Positions 53,764-64,000 of a stretch of 64,000 bases of DNA are shown piece after piece. Position 1 is the first letter of the stretch. Every line of letters starts with the position of its first letter. The stretch is from Tetragonia tetragonoides (lineage: Eukaryota > Streptophyta > Magnoliopsida > Caryophyllales > Aizoaceae), in the NCBI GenBank assembly GCA_038025085.1, contig CM076152.1, positions 39,340,501 through 39,404,500 of the forward strand. The letters are read 5' to 3'. Under the pieces are notes generated by a model. The model searched no databases and was not told the origin of the DNA. It saw nothing but the letters and a program-made list of their open reading frames with translations. The translations under genes and the position numbers were made by a program.

Positions 53764-54584
53764 CATGATACATCTTTTTAAGGATTTTCAGAGTGATGTT
53801 TAGCTGGAGCAGAAGAAAATTTTAGGAATGGCAAGTCAACTGTGGATTTATCTTGTGGGAGAGGCTAATACAGTTATGCTCTCTCCCTCTTTCCCTCCTC
53901 ATTGCGGCGCCAGGATACGGAGTTTGCGTCTTGACATCAGAAGTTGCAGCACTCTTGTTGATTCTCGGCAAAATGCTAAGATGATACTTTGTACTATTCT
54001 GCTGTTCACTCGGTGTATGTAGCATATCTTAATCCTCTGCTCTAAAGAGCACAGAATTGTAGGGCAGAAAACAATTGTTTATGAAATCAAAACTACTAAT
54101 ATTTCATACATGATCTATTTCTGAATTCATTTTTCACTTGTTAGGTTATCAATGCCAAATGCCTTGCTTCACATGATAATGGTTTGATTATCAAAATCTA
54201 CAGCTGACGAGTGTGACAGCAAATTTACTTCTTTATTATGTGAAACTTTGAAGATTTAAACTGTGAGTATGAATGAAACTGATTGTTGTGTACTGTGTAC
54301 ATAGCTCCTTGGTGTTGGTGGTCTCATGTGCCCATGTTCAAATATTCCACCGTTCATGTATGTAATTGTCACATTGCAATAATCACTCAAAATTGATATT
54401 TGTCGCATTTCGAGCAATTTTTTTATTGATGTTTAATTATTAGTTCAGAAGGTAAGAAAGAAAAATAAATATAATATTGGGTATATTATCATATATATTT
54501 TGAGTCTTTATTTTTCGGTTCACACCATGGTTATTCATCGTGAACCATGATTAAAAATGGATGAGTCTCTAACGCTCAACAACA
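53764..54584. other. 3'UTR and intergenic DNA
   Basis: The likely 3'UTR of the MYB-CC gene extends to about 54350. Small frames at 53820-54025 on both strands are not supported. Confidence 0.45.
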
Positions 54585-54889
54585 GTGCTTGTTTGGTTAA
54601 ATTAGGGAAGTGAGTTCCCATGGGAAGTATTAATTCATGGAAAATATAAAATCATGGGAAGTGCCCAAACTTGTTTGGTTGCACTAAGGAACTTTGAATT
54701 CATGGGAAGCGATGTGGGAAGTAGTACTTACTTAGGGGGGCTTGGTAAGTGACTTCCTCCATTTTGGAGGAAGTGACTTCCCATGGGAAGTTAATTACTA
54801 AGTTTTTTTGTCAACCAAACAACAAGAAATTTTACACTTTTTAAAAAGTTGTACTTCTCATATTAGTTGTGTGTCAACCAAACAAGCAC
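54585..54889. mobile_element. MITE with CTTGTTTGGTT ends
   Basis: Inverted ends GTGCTTGTTTGGTT and AACCAAACAAGCAC are about 305 bp apart. The interior repeats TTCCCATGGGAAG palindromes and GGGAAGTGACTT-like motifs. TTGTTTGG ends are typical of PIF/Harbinger-like MITEs; no certain target duplication. Confidence 0.6.
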
Positions 54890-56761
54890 ATACTTGAGTC
54901 TTCATTAATGTACTTATATGTTCTTTACATTTTCTAGAAGAATGTCAACTTGAGAGTTGAGACGGTCAATTCTAAACATAGGAGAAGTAATAGTTTTCTC
55001 GGCTTTTGTGATTGTTTTGTTTTTCATATTGGTAATACATAGATAAATAAGTTTAGTACAAACAAAACAATTATAATGAGTTCTTTTTCAATTTTAATAT
55101 ATAAAAATGACAATACAATTTCAGTAGTTTATTTAGTATTATCTCTGCTATAATCACACATAAACAAATAAACATAGTTTGGGGAGAAGTTTATGTATGT
55201 TGAGTTAGTGGAACCTTTTGGGATTTAATGTAATCGGATGAAACTATGTATTATTTAGTTTGTAGGGTCTTGGTATATCATCCCGTATTTATCAAAATGA
55301 CTTGAGTATTGACTTACCTTTCTCGAGAAAAGAATAAAGAAACGAAAAAAAACCCCTTATTTATTTATTTTTATTCTTTATGAACAATGTTTAAGAAATA
55401 CTCCATTCGTTTAGGAAAATCTTATTTGTTTTTTGATGGTCAAAGTTTAGATTGATTTATGAAAAAAATAAGAATTTACAATATAAAATTATTATGGTTA
55501 GATTGATTTTAAATAGTACTTTGAAAATTTATAATTTATAATTTACATATTCATATAAATACAATTATTTAAAGTAAAAGTGGTGTATTGATGAAGGTGC
55601 AAAAGTAAATCTTAAGGTTTTTCTCCAATGAAATCCGAGGGAGTAAAAAAGAAAAACATAAAATAAAACTTTTTTTCATAAAGAAGGAAATTTTGAGAGT
55701 GGAGGGGAACTTTTCCCTCCATTTTCCGTTCTCCTATCAATTCAAATACACAAATTCTTCTGTTCCATATAAGAAATAAAAAAATAAAACAATCTCTTAT
55801 AGTTGTTTGATCTCTTATCTACTGTTAACGTAAACCCAGCGATTATCAAAATTAAGGAAATTCTTGATAACAGAGGTATACATTGTTCATATCTGTTCGC
55901 TTTAGCTTTAATTTGATAAGTTTACGTGTTGATTTTTCCCAATTATGAGCTAAATTCGAAGTACGTTCTGGCTCTGTTTGAATTTCTGGCATTAATTTGC
56001 TTTAGTTCGACTCACTTTGAGACGATTTCTAAGAATTAGGCTCATTTGTGTTTCATTTTAGGGCTGATTTTGCATTTTGTGTGATTATTTGACCGATTTT
56101 GTACGAATTTGGTTAAACTTCTTATCTGAGGTTTGTTTGTGCATGAATTTCGAGTTGATTCTTCTGTAGACTGTCAATTTGTTAATTTGTGTGTTAATTT
56201 ATGAATTAGGGTTTCGTTTTTGGCTCTACTAGCAATCTAGGCTCTAATTTGATGGATTTCTATGAATTAGGGTTCTTATTCTGTTTGAATTCCTATTATA
56301 AATCTTCTATAGTGCGACTAATTTTGAGATTGGTTTGTGAGTGGTTTTGGGGCTGCTTTTGCTTTTTGGGTTGTTTATGCATGAATTTAGGGTTAGTTTC
56401 ACTTCAATTTGTTGAAGCTTTAGGTTTATTTATGAATTAAGATACTCGTTTTGCTCTATTGGTTATTTTAGCAATTAGGCTTTAATAGATGAAATTTCAG
56501 GCTGGATTTTGTGTGAATCGTAGGTTTTCTGTTCTTTAGGGTGTTTCCAGTTTTACCTTCCTCTTTTGCTGTGCTTTAGGCTTCAGTTTGACGAGCTCTT
56601 AAACTGTGATATATTTGATTCCTTTTGATTGTTATTTTCTGATACCGGGCATGTTTCTTTGTTCGCCCCCCGGGGTGCATTGTTAATTCCAATTACTACT
56701 ACGTCTATTTATTTGTAATGTTTTGATTGCTAAATGAGATGCTGTGTGATCATGCACAGAA
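54890..56761. other. AT-rich intergenic DNA and possible leader of the next ORF
   Basis: No coding sequence. GATAACAGAG|GTATAC at about 55873 and ATGCACAG at 56760 could be a leader-intron donor and acceptor for the ORF starting at 56762. Between them the sequence is T-rich like an intron. Confidence 0.4.
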
Positions 56762-57508
56762 ATGACTTCGTTTGGACTATCAGTAAGGAGGAAAAGAGAA
56801 CTGCAAAAGCTTCTGTTCATAGTCATTGTGAGAAACATGGCAACTATGATGTATTTTATGTTGTGTATGATGGGTATGACGCTTATTCTTACAATACAGC
56901 GATTGAAACACAAGGAGAGGAGTAGAAGGCGTAAAGGAACAGCTAGCAATGAACTTCGTTTGAATAGACATACTGAGGGTTTTGCTGACACCAATAGGGG
57001 TAACATGCGAAAGAGAAAGCAAGCAGATCCCCCGGATGAGGCAGTGAATCTTGGGAGTAGTTGTGACTCCTCTGAATCAGTAGCTGGACCATTAGCTAAG
57101 AAAGCTAAAAGGAAGACGAAGGCTTCAAAGAGATCAGGAAAAAGAAAATCAACTACGAATGAGGAGTTGCTATGTTTATTTCAGGACATGACCTCTAAGT
57201 TTGCAAAGTTTTTGGAAAACATGAGCAGTCAGCTTGCAAAGATAGTAAATGCATTCAAGGCTGCTGACCAGCGTGAACAAGAAAACTTTGAGAAGACTGA
57301 CAACATAGTGAATGAATTGCTCAACATACCAGGATTGACTACCCAGGAAGTGTTTTGAGCTGCTAAAATTCTACTAGCTGAGCCTAGCAATTTGTCTGTC
57401 TTCTATCAAGCTCCTGTAGATTGGAGGAAGGATTATGTTCTTTACCTTATCAATCCAAGCATTACTGTTTCCGAGACTCCGATGGAGTATACGGTGTCTA
57501 ATGATTGA
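56762..57508 (+). pseudogene. Myb/SANT-like (Harbinger-associated) protein C-terminal region, one internal stop
   Basis: The frame from the ATG at 56762 is open for 198 codons, stops at TGA (57356) and continues in the same frame to 57508. The N-terminal part (SFGLSVRRKRELQKLL) is followed by a basic stretch (AKKAKRKTKASKRSGKRK). The helical region DMTSKFAKFLENMSSQLAKI and EQENFEKTDNIVNELLNIPG then resembles the C-terminal part of plant Myb/SANT-like proteins linked to PIF/Harbinger elements. Homologous-looking sequence (KILLAEPSNLSVFYQAPVDW) continues after the stop, so the stop is probably a lesion. No MYB helix itself is present. A working 198-residue protein cannot be excluded. Family match is from memory of motif style. 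Confidence 0.45.
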
Positions 57509-59375
57509 GAGTCACAATCAGAGTATAAGTTGTGCAGTTTTAAGAGTATATATATGCTACCATGAAGAGTATATTGTGCAGTTTAAGGGTGTATATGCTA
57601 TTGGCAATAGTATATCGTGCAGTTTTGGCTTACTCTATGAGTACTATGACTATGACATTTTTATCATATTTTGGTAGATAAACTCGAATGCTACATTGCA
57701 ATAGCCGTAGAGCACAAATGGAAGAAGCTGAGATATAAAGCTTGGGTTTTGTTAATCTTTGTGAATGATTATAATCCTCTTTGATGGTAGTAATTGCAGT
57801 TGGGGAATATCTTTTCAGATTATGCAGTATATTTGAGCATATATACTCCAAGTCTTCATGACATTCTATGCGCATCAGCTTCTACTTTCTGTCATGCTGT
57901 TTGGCCTTTGTAACCGTGTATGTGGCTATGTGCTGCTAATAGCCTGTGAACTGAACAGTGTTCGAGGCTTTATTCACTCAGAATTTAGGTATCTGGAAAG
58001 AGCGCTATCTGTAGTTGCATGACTTGCAACAGCCCTGGAGAGAGTTCAGAGGAACTACATTCGCAGCTTATACCTCCATCCTATATGGTATAGTAGGAGG
58101 CTCTAGTTACAAAGGCCATGGTAAGCTATGTTTTGACTCATTTGTTTATTGAAGTTGTGACAAGTTCTGTAAAATTGCTGGCTCATTTTCATATAATAAC
58201 CTTCCTATATTTCCAAAACTTAATTATATCTTGTTAGAATCATGTGTGGAATTTAAACAGTGAATTGTCGTATAATATGGGACAAATGGAGCATTGTCCC
58301 AGTTGCTTTCCTGTGGATGCAAAATTAGAAAGTGAAAATTAAATCTGTTCAAAGTTGCATATTTTGCTTTGGATAAACTATTACCTATTAATATCTTTAG
58401 GACTTACTTTTCTATGTGCCTATTATAGTTGGAATCAAAGATATCAGAGCTAGTATCGTCCAGTGACAACAACCTATCATGATATTTGTTGGATTGAAAT
58501 CCTCAATCCATCCCCCTACCCCCCAAAGATGAGTGAGACAACTTAATGCAGACGACTTTTAAACTTTCAATCTCATATATGACCCCAAAGACTTTACCAG
58601 TGTTGCCACTCGATATTCACCAAGTTATCGATGCTGTGTATTGATCAGGAAGCTTGTAGTACTGTAATGGAGATCAGGCGTTGCAGTAAACCTTACCAGT
58701 GGCAATGGACCATTAGCAGCTTCCATTATTTCTCTTTCTTTAATTATGAGCTCCTTGCTTTCCCCTATCAACTTAAACACTATCTCTTTCTTTCTTTCAC
58801 TTTCAGCTCTCAACCCATTAGATCCCAACCGTTGGTTCAAGGTCTTGTTTATAATATACAACTCACTTCATCCCTACCCTTTATAATCATGTCCATAAAA
58901 TTTCCAGGTTAATTAAACATAAGCTATACCTCATCTCTCTCTCTCTCTACCAAACATAAGTAATTAGTTTTTCATCTGTCTTTACCTTTTTGTTTATCTT
59001 TGTGCGAAATATTTAAGTACACAAAGATTGTTGTCTGTACTTTAGATGGTACAGTTTACGTCACATTATATACAGACTTGCAAGTTTTCGTGAATTTCGA
59101 TTGTATTGTCTTCCACTTCCTGATTTCAGGATTTATTTCTCTAACAGGAGTATATTTAATTCTGGATTCCTGTTCCTACAACCAATTCATGGGCTTTTTC
59201 TAAAAAAGGTAAATTAATGCACTTAGCCTATGATTTTCCATGTTTCCCCCTTTTCTTTTGTACTTCAAACCACTTTAAGCATTTTGATAATTATCTTAAT
59301 TTGTTGATAAGTAGGTTAGAATGATTCTGTGAAGATTGCAGTATCAGGGGCAGAGCTGAGCTCAGAGAAGGCCAG
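57509..59375. other. Intergenic or leader region
   Basis: Repeated AGTATAT / TTTAAGGGTGTATATGCTA fragments near 57540-57620. Splice-like signals (CATG|GTAAGC near 58123; AAGATTGCAG at 59340) may mark noncoding exons of the next gene. No coding domain is seen. Confidence 0.4.
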
Positions 59376-60618
59376 ATGAAAGGCATGGGGAGTTCCTATC
59401 TTGCTGGTGAACCATGCACCAAGCTCTTCTCCATAAGGTAAGTAGTTTCATATTCAGTTTCCCATGTCCGGTCTTTTTCGAAACTGAGCAATTTGAAAAT
59501 CTGTGTTAGAGTGTGTAAAATTATAATCAACTCAAAATTTATGCTTGTATTCATGTCATGATCATTAAGGCAGGCAGTTTCAGGGAATGGTGATGGTTTT
59601 GTTGAATAGTTACTGTATTGATAGTGAGCTTCCCTTTGATAGTTGGAGGCTTGGAGCAGACTGAGAATTTAAACGTATAAAATTGAATTACATTCATAAA
59701 GTTTAGGTTACGCCGCAGTTTCATCGATACGGAGTATTATTTCATGTATGGTGAGGATTTAGTTGTATATTCAGCGACAACAAGATAGACCATGAACAAA
59801 TGTTAAACAACGCATATTGTAGGTGTTTTACATTGCCTGTAAATGTACTTTCTTTCACTCAGCTCCTAATTAATCCTTGCAGAGAGTATGTTCTTCTATC
59901 CCGTCAAAACAATGTCTTCTGCAACTGGCCATTTCCAGAGAATTTCTTGAGACTGTGCCTCAAATGTGGTGTTAGTAATGTACTCCCACCCCTTGTAACT
60001 CAAAATTTACCTGAAGATCATACTATTCTTGGAGGGTCAAGTTTATCCGATCAAGATTTTAAAAGAAACAGTATGTCAGTCCCATCTGAAGTTTCTTGCA
60101 TAGATAAGGCTGACAAGGAGAAGATAGCAAACGCGGTAAATGATAAGGTGCCATTCAAAGAAATCATATCTACAGTGTCTGAAAAAGTCGAGCTGATGTC
60201 TCATTCATCTAACGACCATAAGCAGGAGAAAGATAACGTCTCTGAAGTGCATCACTCTAGTGAAGAGAAGGCCAAGGAGCCAATGAAGGCCGAAAAAGTA
60301 GCTCACAAGAGTGGAAGAAAATCAAGGAAAGGGAGACCTAAAAAGAAGTCTATGACAGAGATTCTTGCCACTGCAAAGCATTGCACTGTGGAAGAGATTA
60401 ATGGCCCGGATGACTTATGGTGCTTTTCTGATATCACCCGAACAAGCAAGAGAGAACAAAACGAGACAATTCGGGTTGATTGTGACTACTGTGATTCTAT
60501 AACAGAGCTCTCATTTGAGGAGTTTTCTGGTATAAAGAGCCAAAGATCTGATGAGGGTGTAGCTGATTACAATAATCGACCAGCCAAACGTAGGCTATTG
60601 GAGTTGAAGCTCGCCTAG
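59376..60618 (+). CDS. Plant gar2-related (18S pre-ribosomal assembly protein-like) family protein
   Basis: Two coding exons, 59376-59437 and 59883-60618, join in frame through ATAAG|GTAAGT and CTTGCAG|AGAG to encode 265 residues. The conserved N-terminal segment EYVLLSRQNNVFCNWPFPEN, FLRLCLKCGVSNVLPPL (about 22-60) is like the start of plant proteins annotated as gar2-related. Their role is not established. The middle is acidic/Ser-rich, then a basic AT-hook-like stretch appears (GRKSRKGRPKKKS, about 178-190), suggesting nuclear location. The C-terminus has RVDCDYCDSITELSFEEF and ends RPAKRRLLELKLA. The start ATG is the first after the putative 5' splice junction. The family call is from memory of the FPENFLRLC-type motif and is tentative. 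Confidence 0.6.
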
Positions 60619-62215
60619 TGCATGATGAAGTCTTGGAGAGAAATATGAAGTTCTTATAAAGCAGCACTAGTTACCAAGGTACTTGAGTACTAGTCTCTTG
60701 GTTTTCGGTCTCTTGTCAAGGAACTTGGAAAGATTTTCAGTGTTCACTTGTGAGTAGAGTATGGTAATATTTTGTTGAAAATGATCCTTTGCATAGGCAG
60801 GATTGACAAGAAACCTTAGAATCGAATAGGCAAAATATTTTATACTTGCAAGTTGCAATGAGCACGATAATAAAACGAAAGCAGGAATATCAAAGGAGGA
60901 TGTCTTTGCAGTGACCAGTAGAAAGCAGAAAACTGATATTGTCAGAATATCAACTGTTGTGCAACTTCATCTTTGAATTTGTTTTATTGATGATAGAAAA
61001 AGGCTGTGTGACTGATAAACAAAGTGTAAACAATGTCTGTTAACATGCAAGTATTTTAAGTTACAATTATGTAAACTGGTTAATGAAAGCAAAGAAATCA
61101 TGAAGTGTGTACATTTGTGCATGGTTAGTGTAACTAATACTAACTAGTGAGGTACTGCCTGTTTCGACAGAATTTGAGCTGGAAGATGTAAAGCGAAGAC
61201 TTAATGCTCAAGTGAAATATTGATTTCAGATATCGCGAGGAGGTTGCAGTGATTTGCTCTTTGGAACTTGCAGGTATATAAAAGAAGTTAGTTGTCACCT
61301 TTGTACCATATCAGCCATATTGATCAGCATATATGCCGTACATTTTGCCTAAATGGAGGAACACATGATTGACCTTATGGGAGTATTTGACCGTGCGATG
61401 CACTCGAGTAAGGGTATAATATGGAGAAATACATTAACTGGAGGGATCAAGCATTTCAAAGAAATCAGCTGATAGGCTTACATTATGGAAATCTGAAAGA
61501 TGATATACGTGTAGAGAATGGCGGATAAGGGAAATCGGCGTGGAGGATGATCATCACCTTAGCTTATAGCTTGGTCTCTTGTGACCTTATCTGGGCTTCC
61601 TTTCCAATGGACCTAAAGAAAACATGAACTCAATACTCCGTCAAGTCTTCAGCATACAATAATTGGTTGGTGGAAGAGGAGAAATTCCAGGCCAGGGTTG
61701 CTATCATGGAAGGTTAGTATCAGGCTATCAAGTATTTAAATTTATTATTGTTATTATTTTTTTTAAGCTTTTTGTGGTGAAACGTGAGTCTTTTTCCCTC
61801 AAAATGGTCAAAATATTATCATAGACTTCTTTTTATATTGTGAAACAAAAATAAAGTCAAAATATGCCTTATATTGTGAAACGGAGGGAGTATTAAGTTG
61901 ACATGGCAGGAGTTGTGAAAAGATTTGAAAAGGACAAGCAAGAAAAGAACATTAGGCATAGATAATAACAAACAGAATGATATTAGATGGTGGTAGGCAA
62001 TAGCATGGCGTATGTTCATATGCTCCACTTTGCTTAACGCATTTCTAACTATCAGAAATGTACAGCTATTAATCCCTTGACTGAAAACCCAGATTTCTTG
62101 CACCTCACATTAATTCTTTCCACATGCCTTCCTTGAACGGTTTCCCAATTTTCAGTATATAAGGGACAAAAGTCCCAAGGTTCATGAGAATTTCATTTTC
62201 TGAGTACAATTCAAA
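60619..62215. other. 3'UTR and intergenic DNA
   Basis: An alternative last exon is conceivable at 61171-61223 (acceptor TTTCGACAG, frame EFELEDVKRRLNAQVKY then stop), but support is weak. Otherwise no gene is seen. The 62150-62215 segment is the leader of the next ORF. Confidence 0.4.
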
Positions 62216-62966
62216 ATGACAAACACTATCCAAATCTCTAGCATGATCGAACGACCACAAGGTCATCTCGATTATGCTTCGTCATCCACGACTAGGACAG
62301 AATCCTCGATTCAAGATCTCATCAAGATATGGCGGTGTAGACAAAAATGGCAGCAGAAAATTTTATGTTCGTCTACAAATCACCAAGACATGCTAAACAA
62401 TAATGTAATAGCATCATGGAGAATTTCCCTAGTGAGTTTCCTAGAATCCCCTCAAGCTCATATCATCGCGATTTTCCTACTTGTACTCAGACCTAGCTTT
62501 ATCCATTGTCGAGCTCTCATCATCTATAACCCCACCCTCATGCAAAAACATGGAAGCAAAAGTAAAAGGATGGTATCATTGGGTGGGAATATCAATTTTG
62601 GCCTTGCTTTTTTTGAAGACAGTGCTTTTGGTTGTAGGACTTGGAGGGTCATTTTTTAAGAAACTGGGCTATGTGATTGATGGTGTGGTTGTTGGGGTGA
62701 CATTGGTTTTAGAAGTGGTTTTGGAGAGGGTAGGAGGAGGATTGTTGGTGGTGGTGAGCTTGTGGAGGGTCATTCGGGCCGTGGAGAGCGTGTACGAGTT
62801 GAGTGATGATGGCATTGAAGCTAAGATAGAAGAGCTGGTTTGTCAATTTGATGTGTTAAGAGAAGAAAATAAGAGGCTTTTGGAAACAATTGGTGAAGAG
62901 GATAGGATGATAACAATGCTAGAAGAACAACTTGATGGATGCCCAACATTATCAGTGACATACTAA
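62216..62966 (+). pseudogene. HV1: Voltage-gated proton channel (plant HV1) ORF with a one-base frameshift
   Basis: From the ATG at 62216 a frame reads about 91 residues of a plant HV1 N-terminus (SSIQDLIKIWRCRQKWQQKI; SWRISLVSFLESPQAHIIAI) into the first helix (FLLVL). The protein then continues in the next frame from GAC at 62490: DLALSIVELSSS, WYHWVGISILALLFLKTVLL (S2), GYVIDGVVVGVTLVLEVVLE (S3), GGGLLVVVSLWRVIRAVESV (S4, with W-R-x-x-R), and a coiled-coil tail (EEKIEEL-type heptads, VCQFDVLREENKRLLETI) to the stop at 62964. A single extra A around 62489 explains the break. Intronless structure and about 250 residues fit the plant family, which conducts H+ across membranes. As given it encodes only the N-terminal third; a sequencing error is a real alternative. 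Confidence 0.75.
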
Positions 62967-63734
62967 TTGAATCATTAAGCAAGATCATCAGAGATATTTG
63001 AATTTCCACATCATACCAATCCTCTGCTCCTCAACTTTTGTTGGAGTATTGTTGATCTAAAAAACTTAGTTGGAGTATTATATAGCTGAGTTTTTTTTTT
63101 CCCTTCTTTTTTTTTCTTTTTCTTTTTTGGCAAGGACCTGAATTGATAAGTAAGAGACTTGTCAGTATATAACATTCTAATTTTACACAAAGTTCTGTAG
63201 GGACATCAAACTCCATTCACCATGCCAATACACAAAAAACTATAGATTTACAGAATCAATAATAACAGACTTGTTTCCAGAATCCATAAATTTGGAGATT
63301 ATCATGAGTTCTACCCGGCTTTGCTATAAACAACAGCCCTGCAGGTTGCTGAGCATGAGCCACGATTGCTTCCTTCATGTTCAACTCCCAGTCAGAGTCA
63401 TCAACAACCTCATCATCATCCTACTTGACGTGGCCGAAATCATCCTCACTCTCACTTGGCTGCTGCCACTTCCGCCTTCCGAGGCTAGGTTAATCTTCTC
63501 AAGCCACTAAGGGAAGTGAGACTGAATGTATCGAGTTCTGCTCCTGCAAAACTTCTAACCAATAATAAACCATCCTCTAAGGCTCTAACCTCCTCAAAGT
63601 TAGAATATTTTGAAAACCAAATATCCAGATCCAGAATAAGATCACAGTTGCTAAAAAGGTGAAGCTATAACAAATGAACCATGGGGACTAATATAAAGAA
63701 AGTTGGAACAAAGTTCACTCAGGCCGTGACTGAC
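62967..63734. other. Intergenic and possible 3' sequence of the minus-strand gene
   Basis: On the minus strand near 63260-63480 one frame is strikingly protein-like (PSESEDDFGHVK, stop, DDDEVVDDSDWELNMKEAIV, then AHAQQPAGLLFIAKPG) and follows an acceptor-like TTTTGCAG near 63545. The internal stop argues for 3'UTR or an old exon. Family not recognised. Confidence 0.35.
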
Positions 63735-63901
63735 TCAACCTAAGACAGGTTCTTGATTAGCAGGATCCTCAGCAGTCACGCACCTATGCAAATAGTTTTG
63801 GGAAGAATGTACTGAACCATAAGCTGCTGCCAGCTCACTTGTCAGAAGGACTGATTTCGATGACCATACGTTATCAGTCCTTGCAACCATATTGGGAATT
63901 T
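63735..63901 (-). CDS. Last exon of a gene continuing beyond the window, unknown product
   Basis: On the minus strand TTTGATCAG (acceptor, 63904-63902) opens an exon reading NMVARTDNVWSSKSVLLTSE, LAAAYGSVHSSQNYLHRCVT and AEDPANQEPVLG before TGA at 63737-63735. The frame is open through the whole exon (167 bases) and the residue composition is protein-like. The rest of the gene lies beyond 64000. I do not recognise the product, and the exon start is a guess. Confidence 0.4.
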
Positions 63902-64000
63902 CTGATCAAACTACAGATGCCAATCATACAAGTATCCTAAATCATCAATTTGAAACAGAACCTTTTCATCCATTTCGAGAAAAAGCCACATCAACCAAAA

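Noticed and set aside
60973..61260. Possible alternative last exon (EFELEDVKRRLNAQVKY) of the gar2-related gene
   Set aside because: Only an acceptor and 17 codons support it; no donor in the upstream gene fits without removing its own stop.

Overview
The window looks like nuclear DNA of a flowering plant. It is AT-rich, its genes are split by GT-AG introns, and gene islands are separated by MITEs, LTR-element remnants, a decayed Mutator-like element and very long AAT/TTA microsatellites. The gene families (PORR, MYB-CC, DUF3615, plant-type HV1, plant SNAPC3) are plant families. A eudicot of the order Caryophyllales (spinach/beet/quinoa type) is my best guess from the repeat types, but it is inference only.

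Layout. 1-3.4 kb: repeats, including a 941-bp foldback element with a clean target-site duplication. 4.0-8.8 kb, minus strand: a complete multi-exon WD40-repeat gene with a 5'UTR intron. 9.2-13.4 kb: a second, chimeric foldback element, a tRNA-derived SINE split by an insertion, a hAT-type MITE with perfect 8-bp duplications, and microsatellites. 13.4-19.7 kb: no recognisable gene. 19.8-22.0 kb, minus: an intronless PORR-domain organelle RNA-splicing-factor-like gene. 23.2-28.9 kb, minus: a ten-coding-exon SNAPC3/SRD2 gene (snRNA-activating protein complex). 29-33 kb: microsatellite and TE debris, including a CACTA end. 33.2-34.3 kb, plus: a DUF3615 gene with a clear TATA box. 36-43 kb: a broken MULE transposase gene interrupted by a probable 2.8-kb solo LTR, with a further LTR-like relic. 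45.8-47.2 kb: a small two-exon gene of unknown function whose intron holds 128 perfect TTA units and whose 3' side abuts a copia relic. 47.9-48.3 kb: another hAT MITE with a perfect 8-bp duplication. 49.5-53.8 kb, plus: a complete MYB-CC (PHR1-like) transcription factor gene. 56.8-57.5 kb: a Myb/SANT-like, probably transposon-derived ORF broken by one stop. 59.4-60.6 kb, plus: a two-exon gene resembling the plant gar2-related family. 62.2-63.0 kb, plus: a plant voltage-gated proton channel (HV1-like) ORF split by a one-base frameshift at the S1 aspartate codon. 63.7-63.9 kb, minus: the last exon of a gene running off the window.

The genes are ordinary unlinked plant genes with separate promoters; I see no operon-like or biosynthetic cluster. 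The least explained structure is the foldback family at 0.9-1.9 and 9.2-10.3 kb. It is built from nested inverted-repeat blocks whose cores are short palindromes (GACTCACCC-NN-GGGTGAGTC or a GGTCCATGGACC type) swapped inside a conserved frame.
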